The position numbers and the translations under genes are program-made. Of a DNA stretch of 51,262 nucleotides, positions 1 to 6,016 are shown in pieces. Under the pieces are notes generated by a model. It saw only the letters and a program-made list of their open reading frames with translations. It had not been told where the DNA came from and did no database searches. Origin of the DNA: an uncultured Lachnospiraceae bacterium (GTDB taxonomy: Bacteria > Bacillota > Clostridia > Lachnospirales > Lachnospiraceae); NCBI GenBank assembly GCA_902779505.1, contig CACZBZ010000011.1:1-51262 (forward strand), given 5' to 3'. The stretch's first letter is position 1. Each line of letters opens with the position of its first letter.

Positions 1-197
1 ACAAAATATCCGCTTCTTTCCCTGGCCTGTATATAGCCCTCCTCCATAAGGAGTTCATATGCATGTTCTATGGTTATTATACTGACGTCATAATTGTCGG
101 CAGTAACTCTTTTTGACGGAATTTTCTCATTTAATCCGTATGAACCGTCTATTATTTTTCGCTTTATATCTTCATATATTTCTATATATCTGGCCAT
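1..197 (-). CDS. GntR-family transcriptional regulator, N-terminal part (cut by window edge)
   Basis: Translating the minus strand from an ATG at 197 gives an uninterrupted frame to the window edge (about 65 residues). It reads as a GntR-type winged-helix DNA-binding domain: an N-terminal helix (ARYIEIYEDIKRKII), the IPSKR turn, a recognition-helix region ending in TIEHAYELLMEEG, and a wing ending in ERSGYFV. The SGYFV ending is typical of MocR/PdxR-type regulators, in which an aminotransferase-like domain follows. That domain would lie outside the window, so the subfamily is inference. The start lies 9 bases after the greA stop with no strong ribosome binding site, so it is probably the last gene of the tatD-rsmA-greA unit. 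Confidence 0.75.
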   Translation of the reverse strand, partial: MARYIEIYEDIKRKIIDGSYGLNEKIPSKRVTADNYDVSIITIEHAYELLMEEGYIQARERSGYF

Positions 198-206
198 AAT
201 TTATTT

Positions 207-704
207 CTAGTAGCTTCTGATCCTGTCGTTGGAATCGTCCTTGTTGTTTTCTATTTTTAATATCTTTACATAGTAGGAAACATCACTATTGACCACTACC
301 TCAACTCTGTCTCCCTCTTTATGACCCACAAGTGCTTTTCCCAGAGGTGAATCAATGGATATCATATTGTTAAGAGAATCTTCTCTTACGGTAGTAACTA
401 TTTTATAGACTTCTTCTTCATTGTCTTCTTCAAAAAGAACGGTGACCTGGTTGTTCATTCCCACTTCATCATCACCGCTTTTATCTTCCACAATCTGGGC
501 AGTTTTGATCACTTTTTCCAGATATCTGATCCTGCTTTCGTTTTTGTTCTTTTCTCTTTTTGCAGCATGATATTCGAAATTCTCACTGAGATCTCCATGT
601 GCTCTTGTCTCTTTCACATCTTCAAGAAGCTGTGGTCTCAGTGTCAGCTTCCTGTATTCTATCTCCTGCTGCATTTTATCTATATCAGATTGTATCAGTC
701 GCAT
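207..704 (-). CDS. greA: Transcription elongation factor GreA
   Basis: GreA enters the secondary channel of RNA polymerase and stimulates cleavage of backtracked RNA, rescuing stalled complexes. The 165-residue protein has the expected two parts. The first is an N-terminal coiled coil whose tip carries the acidic loop HGDLSEN (D38, E41), the catalytic tip of Gre factors. The second is a C-terminal FKBP-like domain with the signature SPLGKALVGHKEGDRV at about 119-134. Length is normal (about 158 in most bacteria) with a short hydrophilic extension at the end. The ATG follows GGAG by 6 bases, and that site lies inside the end of rsmA; the genes are 1 base apart and clearly co-transcribed. GreA rather than GreB is assigned from context and length. 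Confidence 0.92.
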   Translation of the reverse strand: MRLIQSDIDKMQQEIEYRKLTLRPQLLEDVKETRAHGDLSENFEYHAAKREKNKNESRIRYLEKVIKTAQIVEDKSGDDEVGMNNQVTVLFEEDNEEEVYKIVTTVREDSLNNMISIDSPLGKALVGHKEGDRVEVVVNSDVSYYVKILKIENNKDDSNDRIRSY

Positions 705-705
705 T

Positions 706-1581
706 TTATACTCCGTTCTTTTTCATTTCGTAGAGAATATTGCTGAGTTTTGCAAATTCTTCCAGGCTGAGAGCCTCTCCTCTTATGGTAGGAGACAGTT
801 CCATTTTTTCCAAAGCATCCGTCACCATATCTCTGGTCATTCCTATTCCACCGTTTGTAAGGCCGTTGGAAAGAGTTTTTCTTCTTTGGTTAAAGCTGGC
901 TCTTATAAGGGAAAACATGAACTTCTCATCTACAGTATCAACCGGTGCCTTTTCGTATCTGCTAAGCTTTATTACAGCGCTTCCCACATTCGGTCTCGGC
1001 ATAAAGCAATTGGGGGGAACGTTTGCCACTATTTCCGGTTTGGCGTAATACTGTACCGCCAAAGACAGTGCCCCATAATCCTTGCTTCCCGGTCCGCACT
1101 GCATTCTGTCAGCCACTTCCTTCTGTACCATTATTGTTATGGAATCTATCGGTACATGACTTTCAAACAATCCCATTATTATGGGCGTGGTGATGTAATA
1201 CGGAAGATTTGCCACAACCTTTATGGGTCTCCCGTCATTATATTTGTCGCATATAGCCCTGATATCTGTTTTCAGAATATCATCATTAATTACTTCGACG
1301 TTGTTGTATTCCGACAAGGTATCCTTAAGGATCGGTATAAGGTTTTTATCAATCTCAACCGCCACTACCTGTCTTGCGGATTCGGCAAGATACTGGGTCA
1401 TTGTACCGATTCCGGGTCCAATCTCCAGCACACAGTCATCCTTCGTTATGGCCGATTCTCTTATTATCGTCTCCAAAACTCCCGTATCTATAAGAAAGTT
1501 CTGGCCGAACTTTTTTTGAAAATTGAAATTGTATTTTTTCAGTACGGCTATGGTATTAGCCGGTATCCCTAGTGTTGCCAA
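706..1581 (-). CDS. rsmA: 16S rRNA (adenine1518/1519-N6)-dimethyltransferase
   Basis: RsmA (KsgA) dimethylates two adjacent adenosines in the 3' terminal hairpin of 16S rRNA late in 30S assembly. The 291-residue protein shows the SAM-binding motif I EIGPGIGT (53-60), the catalytic motif IV NLPYYI (125-130) and the family's N-terminal FGQNFL. The C-terminal domain has FNQRRKTL, also typical of RsmA. Length is normal and no lesion is seen. It lies 9 bases after tatD and 1 base before greA, matching the frequent Firmicute tatD-rsmA neighbourhood. Loss of this enzyme classically gives kasugamycin resistance; the catalytic motifs here are intact. Confidence 0.95.
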   Translation of the reverse strand: MATLGIPANTIAVLKKYNFNFQKKFGQNFLIDTGVLETIIRESAITKDDCVLEIGPGIGTMTQYLAESARQVVAVEIDKNLIPILKDTLSEYNNVEVINDDILKTDIRAICDKYNDGRPIKVVANLPYYITTPIIMGLFESHVPIDSITIMVQKEVADRMQCGPGSKDYGALSLAVQYYAKPEIVANVPPNCFMPRPNVGSAVIKLSRYEKAPVDTVDEKFMFSLIRASFNQRRKTLSNGLTNGGIGMTRDMVTDALEKMELSPTIRGEALSLEEFAKLSNILYEMKKNGV

Positions 1582-1590
1582 TCTAATCTC

Positions 1591-2373
1591 CTATTTCTTA
1601 TTCATAAAGAGCAGTCTGGCGTTCTTATAAGTCTGCTCAATTACTTTATAATACGGCACATTTTTAACTGCGGCTATTTTTTCCGCTATCAGAGGAAGAT
1701 ACCTTGAGTCATTTCTCTCTCCTCTGTGGGGTGTAGGTGCCAGATAGGGACAGTCTGTCTCAAGGAGTATCCTGTCCAGGGGAATCTCTTCCACCGCTTC
1801 GATCAGTTTCCTTGCATTGGAAAAAGTGATAACTCCACCTATGCCGAAATAATATCCTATCTTTAAAAGTTCCCTTGCCGTTTCAACAGTATAGGAATAA
1901 CAATGCATTACTCCCGGAATCTCTCTAAAGGACGGACTTTTAAGAATGTTAACCGTATCTTCGCAGGCGTCCCTGGAATGGATTATTACGGGCTTACCAA
2001 TCTCCCTTGCCAATACAAGCTGTCTCTCAAACCAGTCTTTTTGAAGTTCTTTGGCAGGTTCGTCATAATGATAATCCAGACCTATTTCTCCTACTGCAAG
2101 TATCTTTTTCTTTAAAGCAAGCTCTCTGATTCTTTGATAGTTGTTTTCGTTGAGCTCTTCAACCTCGCTGGGATGAATTCCTATGGCTCCGTATACATTA
2201 TCGTATTTTTCTGTAAGCTCGTAGGTTGCTTCCGTGCTTTTAAGATCGGAAGACACATTAATGATATACTCCAGATGATTGCTTTTCGATTCGGCCAAAA
2301 GCTCATCTCTATCCATATCAAAGGCCTTGTCATCATAATGTGCATGGGTCTCAAATATCCTGATATCTTTCAT
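1591..2373 (-). CDS. tatD: TatD-family metal-dependent DNA hydrolase
   Basis: TatD enzymes are TIM-barrel metallohydrolases with 3'-5' exonuclease activity on DNA and RNA. The 260-residue protein carries all the metal ligands expected of the family: H10 and H12 in THAHYDD, E96 in GEIGLDYHYD, H132 in IIHSRDA, H157 in MHCYSY and D207 in LLETDCPYLAP. The PTPHRGERN tail motif of the YabD/YcfH branch is also present. Length is normal. It is the first gene of a minus-strand unit with rsmA and greA, and its 5' end faces tRNA-Lys transcribed the other way. Which nucleic-acid substrate it uses in this organism is not deducible. Confidence 0.92.
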   Translation of the reverse strand: MKDIRIFETHAHYDDKAFDMDRDELLAESKSNHLEYIINVSSDLKSTEATYELTEKYDNVYGAIGIHPSEVEELNENNYQRIRELALKKKILAVGEIGLDYHYDEPAKELQKDWFERQLVLAREIGKPVIIHSRDACEDTVNILKSPSFREIPGVMHCYSYTVETARELLKIGYYFGIGGVITFSNARKLIEAVEEIPLDRILLETDCPYLAPTPHRGERNDSRYLPLIAEKIAAVKNVPYYKVIEQTYKNARLLFMNKK

Positions 2374-2450
2374 ATATTGTGCCTGTCATGTCCTTTCTAT
2401 ACTATATATTGTAGTATGAAAAAATAATTGTAAAAATCGCAAAAAATCTC

Positions 2451-2479
2451 TTGCGCATTAATTAATCGTATGATAAGAT
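2451..2479 (+). promoter_or_regulatory. Likely promoter of tRNA-Lys
   Basis: TTGCGC (2451-2456) and TAAGAT (2474-2479) are 17 bases apart and fit a sigma-A promoter (4/6 and 4/6 matches). The tRNA begins about 35 bases after the -10 box. The match is moderate and the call depends on position. Confidence 0.45.
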
Positions 2480-2514
2480 AACACTTGCGTTGTGAAATCA
2501 AACGCATTAACCAA

Positions 2515-2587
2515 GCGCCTTTAGCTCAGTTGGTAGAGCACCTGACTCTTAATCAGGGTGTCCAGGGTTCGAGCCCCTGAAGGCGCA
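2515..2587 (+). tRNA. tRNA-Lys (anticodon CTT)
   Basis: The 73-base cloverleaf has acceptor arms GCGCCTT/AAGGCGC with discriminator A, a D arm GCTC-AGTTGGTA-GAGC, an anticodon arm CCTGA-CTCTTAA-TCAGG reading CTT, and a T arm CAGGG-TTCGAGC-CCCTG. All stems pair fully. No CCA is encoded. It stands alone, transcribed away from tatD, with a terminator about 75 bases downstream. Confidence 0.95.
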
Positions 2588-2662
2588 TTATAAAAATGTT
2601 GAGGGCATCGATTTTGTGGACGTATGAGCCATGGGGTCGGTGTTTTTTTTTATAAAATTTTA

Positions 2663-2691
2663 CGGTGTGTAAAGTTTTTTATTACACACCG
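2663..2691. terminator. Bidirectional terminator between tRNA-Lys and the aldehyde dehydrogenase remnant
   Basis: CGGTGTGTAA (2663-2672) and TTACACACCG (2682-2691) form a perfect 10-bp stem with a 9-base loop. T-rich tracts flank it on both strands, so it can serve tRNA-Lys on the plus strand and the convergent aldehyde dehydrogenase on the minus strand. Confidence 0.75.
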
Positions 2692-2696
2692 ATTTC

Positions 2697-4003
2697 TTAT
2701 TTAATGAATTTTCTGAGTTTCCTGTACTTTTCAGTTGTAAAAGGAGGATACTTAAAGCTTACGTCAAAAGAAGCTGTTCCCCCAACTATGCTTTTTTCAT
2801 GAGTAAAGGTATCAAAAGATGCCTTTCCGTGATAGCTTCCCATTCCGCTGTTGCCTACACCTCCGAAAGGAAGGTTTTCATTGGCAAGATGGACTATTAC
2901 ATCGTTAATGCAGCCACCTCCGAAAGACAGGGTTCCAAGGACTTTATTGATAAAACGGTTATCCTGTCCGAATATATAGCAGGCTAAGGGTTTTGGTCTT
3001 CTCTTAATTATATTCAGCACATCATCAAGTTCTTCGTATTCAATAACCGGAAGAATGCCGGCTCTATCCTTCTTAAGTTATCGTCGCATCTTCCTCCGAT
3101 AACGTGCTCTTCTTTCTCTATCAATCCCTTCAGTCTCGAGTAATGATGAATATTGATTATCTTAGGATATTTTTCATTATCAAAAGGATCGCCTATAAGT
3201 TCCTTGCTGTAAGCTCTTAATCTTTCAACCAGAACATCTTTCAGTTCCGAAGGAACCACAACATAATCAGGTGCTACGCAGGTCTGACCGGAATTGAGTA
3301 TTTTACCCCACATTATCTTCTTGGCAGCAAGCTCTATATCAGCGCTTCTGTCTATGATGCAGGGACTCTTTCCCCCCAACTCAAGGCTTACAGGAATAAG
3401 TCTGTCTGCTGCAGTCCTCATTATGGTTCTTCCGACTCTTTCACTTCCCGTAAAGAATATATAATCATAATCCTGATTAAGCACTTCATCATAAGGAAGG
3501 GGACTTTCTATGGCATAGACGTATTTCTTGGGAAAAGTACTGTTAATTATATCTGCTATCACAGCTGACGTAGCCGGGCTGTTTTTTGATGTTTTGATCA
3601 CAGCACAGTTACCGGCAGCAATTGCACCAACCAACGGAGCCATAGTCAGATAAAACGGATAATTCCAGGGAGACAGGATAAGCACGATTCCATAAGGCTC
3701 TTTCACCACGTAACTCTTAGCCGGAAACAAAGTGAGGGGAGTTTTTTTCCTTTCAACTCTGCTCCAGTGTTCCACATGCTTTAGGGCATATTTTATGGCT
3801 GAAACAGTATTACTGACTTCAGTCATAAACGCTTCTTCCTCAGATTTGTTGAGATCCTCTTTCAATGCTTCATATATTGTCTTTTCATTTACATATATGG
3901 ATTCAAGCAGATTCTCCAGGGCATTTTTCCTAAAAGCCACGTCCTTAGTCGCATCCGTCAAAAAATATTCTTTTTGTGTTGTTACTATTGTATCAAGTCC
4001 CAT
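2697..4003 (-). pseudogene. Aldehyde dehydrogenase (class-3-like), broken by an internal deletion and frameshift
   Basis: Intact relatives oxidise aldehydes to acids with NAD(P)+. The first frame (3014-4003) carries nearly the whole catalytic half: SPWNYPF (111-117), FTGSERVG, the general-base Glu in LELGGKSP (E208) and the nucleophile in NSGQTC (C242). It runs to RRIEP (residue 315), then goes out of frame and stops. A second frame resumes at GILPVIEY and runs to 2697 with the conserved C-terminal half (KPLACYIFG, LPFGGVGNSGMG, FDTFTHEKS). In intact relatives about 20 residues lie between EP and ILPV, including the EEIFGP motif that binds the nicotinamide ribose. Here they are absent, so this is a deletion with a frame change, not a single-base slip. 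The junction is near 3055-3065. The gene probably makes no active enzyme, unless the deletion is an assembly error. Confidence 0.88.
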
Positions 4004-4034
4004 TTTATTAATCCTTTATTACTATCCTTCAACA

Positions 4035-4063
4035 ATTATACTACATAAACAGTCTGTCCATAA
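4035..4063 (-). promoter_or_regulatory. Likely promoter of the aldehyde dehydrogenase remnant
   Basis: On the minus strand a perfect TATAAT (4035-4040) lies 17 bases downstream of TTATGG (4058-4063, a weak -35). The start codon at 4003 follows about 30 bases later. The perfect -10 and the position carry the call. Confidence 0.5.
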
Positions 4064-4084
4064 GCCCTTTAAACAAGGGTATTA

Positions 4085-4126
4085 AAGAAAAAAATACAAG
4101 CATCCCCCTCCGGAAACACTTGTATT
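4085..4126 (-). terminator. Terminator after tRNA-Pro
   Basis: On the minus strand AATACAAG (4119-4126) pairs with CTTGTATT (4093-4100). The stem continues with several G-T pairs to a GGAG loop and is followed by a run of Ts (4085-4092). It lies just after the tRNA-Pro 3' end and upstream of the aldehyde dehydrogenase promoter. Confidence 0.75.
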
Positions 4127-4133
4127 TACTCAA

Positions 4134-4207
<74 letters not shown>

Positions 4208-4235
4208 TTAGTAACTGTCATAGTTACTTTCACAC

Positions 4236-4264
4236 AAAAACGCGGCTTGCAATTGCAAGCCACG
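4236..4264 (-). terminator. Terminator of the flagellar operon, after fliS
   Basis: The palindrome GGCTTGC-AATT-GCAAGCC (4244-4261), extended by a few outer pairs, is followed on the minus strand by TTTTT (plus-strand AAAAA at 4236-4240). It begins about 20 bases after the fliS stop codon. Confidence 0.8.
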
Positions 4265-4283
4265 CCATTTAATTGCTATGTCA

Positions 4284-4760
4284 TTATACTCTAAATCCTC
4301 TGTTAGTGCAATCCTGTGTTAATTCATTTAATACTTTATTTTTGCTGTACGTCATGCCTGTAAGAACTGCCTGAGTATTCGCCATTACAGGCGACGATTT
4401 ATCCGTTCCTTTTACCTGTTCGTAAGAATCATGAAGAGATTGCAGCGTTTTCCTTACACTATCAAGATTATCCGTATTTCCGGATATTATATCTTCTCTT
4501 ATGACTTTTTTCATGTACAGATATATCTCTTTAAGCTTTTTAGCCAGATCATATTCAAAATGGAGGTTATTAACCATTTCTTCTATGCAGTCTCTTAGCT
4601 TTTTCAGATTATCCTTATAGCCGTTTATATCCCCATTTTTATGGGAATCAACTGCTTCATCAAGATAATCAAGAGCAATCTCATAAAGTATTACTATCAG
4701 CTCGGCCTTATTAGCCTGGCTTATCCTTAATTGATAATCTCGTTTTTTTTCTTTTTCCAT
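4284..4760 (-). CDS. fliS: FliS-like flagellin export chaperone
   Basis: FliS binds the C-terminal D0 region of newly made flagellin in the cytoplasm and prevents premature polymerisation before export. The 158-residue, largely helical protein has the early YQLRISQANKAELIVILYE segment and the long helices typical of FliS. Its tail (LTGMTYSKNKVLNE) resembles the C-terminal extension of clostridial FliS proteins. It is longer and more divergent than Bacillus FliS (about 133 residues). It starts 12 bases after the flagellin stop with an AAGGAT ribosome binding site and is followed by a terminator, so it is the last gene of the operon. The assignment rests on sequence character plus position. Confidence 0.82.
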   Translation of the reverse strand: MEKEKKRDYQLRISQANKAELIVILYEIALDYLDEAVDSHKNGDINGYKDNLKKLRDCIEEMVNNLHFEYDLAKKLKEIYLYMKKVIREDIISGNTDNLDSVRKTLQSLHDSYEQVKGTDKSSPVMANTQAVLTGMTYSKNKVLNELTQDCTNRGFRV

Positions 4761-4772
4761 TATTTATCCTTC

Positions 4773-5996
4773 TTACTGAAGTAGCTGCAACATCTGTGAA
4801 GGTCTCTCATTTGCCTGAGCAAGTATTGATGTAGCTGCCTGAGATATAATCTGAAGATTAGAATAATTGGTCATTTCTTCAGTCATGTCGGTATCCATTA
4901 TTCTTGAATATGCAGCTGTAAGGTTCTCTGTATTGGTTGACAGATTGGTCTCTGTATGTTCAAGACGATTCTCGTAAGCACCGAGTTTACTTCTCATGGC
5001 AGATACCTTTGTTATTGCTGCTGAGATCTTTTCTATAGCGTCCCTTGCTGCTTCTTCGGTTGTTACCTTCAGAATCATATCCTTTGTCTCATCGCTGTCC
5101 TGATTCTTGAAACCGAGTGATTCCAAAGATAATTTCTCAATACGTACTTCCAGTGTCTGATTCTCGTTTGCGCCAACCTGAAGTGTCATTGCACCGTATC
5201 CGCTGAGTTCCATTTCAACAGTGCCGGTAGCTGCTGTATACTGATATCCTGTAATATCTCCTGCACCGTTCTTGGCTGCTTTAAGCGGTTTAGTATCTCC
5301 GATGAGCTGTGCTGTATCAAGAACAAATTGGTCTCCGTTATCTCCGCTGAATGTAAGATGATAGATATCTCCGGATACTCTGTACTTTTCTTTCTTTCCG
5401 TCCGGTCTGTCTACTTCTACAATTTTCTCCGTGCTTCCGTTTACTTCGGTTACATTTCCTTTTTCATCGTACTTTGCACCCGTAAATTCAAATTTGTAAT
5501 CTCCATACATGTTGGAATCGGAATAGCTGTCCACCTTGATCTCAAGAATATTTGTGTATCCTTTAAGGTCAAATTCTCCGGCAAAAAGCTTCTGTCCGTT
5601 ATATTCTGTTGTCTGACCTATTCTGTCAATCTCTTCTGCAAGAGATGATATCTCTTGCTGGATAAACTCTCTGTCGTCATCGATCATTGTACCGTTTCCG
5701 GCTTTTACAGCAAGTTCATTCATTCTCTGTAAGATGTCATGTACTTCCGATAATGCTCCATCTGCTATCTGTGTAACAGATACGCCATCCTTGGCATCCT
5801 GCTCTGCCGCATTTAATCCCTTAATCTGAGCATTCATTCTTCTTGAGATTGCAAGACCAGCTGCATCATCTTTAGCACTGTTGATCTTGTATCCGGATGA
5901 TAATCTCTGAAGAGAAAGTGTCAGCTTATTATCATTCAGCTTAAGTGAATTGTTTGATATTATTGCTGACGAGTTGAAATTAATTTTCATGCCCAT
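4773..5996 (-). CDS. hag: Flagellin
   Basis: Main structural subunit of the flagellar filament, exported by the flagellar type III system. The 407-residue protein has the conserved N-terminal D0/D1 region (LSLQRLSSGYKINSAKDDAAG, about 27-47, then ISRRMNAQIKGL) and the conserved C-terminal region (YSRIMDTDMTEEMTNYS and NERPSQMLQLLQ at the end). A variable, surface-exposed centre lies at about 140-320 and is rich in D, G and T. No signal peptide is expected. Two in-frame ATGs start MGMKINF; the first is preferred because AGAGGAA lies 6 bases before it. It is the second gene after the FliK-like gene (20-base gap), but an exact sigma-28 promoter at 6093-6119 should give it separate high expression. 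Confidence 0.96.
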   Translation of the reverse strand: MGMKINFNSSAIISNNSLKLNDNKLTLSLQRLSSGYKINSAKDDAAGLAISRRMNAQIKGLNAAEQDAKDGVSVTQIADGALSEVHDILQRMNELAVKAGNGTMIDDDREFIQQEISSLAEEIDRIGQTTEYNGQKLFAGEFDLKGYTNILEIKVDSYSDSNMYGDYKFEFTGAKYDEKGNVTEVNGSTEKIVEVDRPDGKKEKYRVSGDIYHLTFSGDNGDQFVLDTAQLIGDTKPLKAAKNGAGDITGYQYTAATGTVEMELSGYGAMTLQVGANENQTLEVRIEKLSLESLGFKNQDSDETKDMILKVTTEEAARDAIEKISAAITKVSAMRSKLGAYENRLEHTETNLSTNTENLTAAYSRIMDTDMTEEMTNYSNLQIISQAATSILAQANERPSQMLQLLQ

Positions 5997-6016
5997 AATC
6001 AGTTCCTCTTTCTTTC

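Noticed and set aside
886-1572. Long plus-strand open frame opposite rsmA
   Set aside because: It has no homology I recognise, no ribosome binding site, and lies wholly antisense to an intact rsmA.
2374-2450. Promoter of the tatD-rsmA-greA unit
   Set aside because: TTTACA and CAATAT about 17 bases apart exist on the minus strand, but the -10 match is only 3/6; too weak to list.
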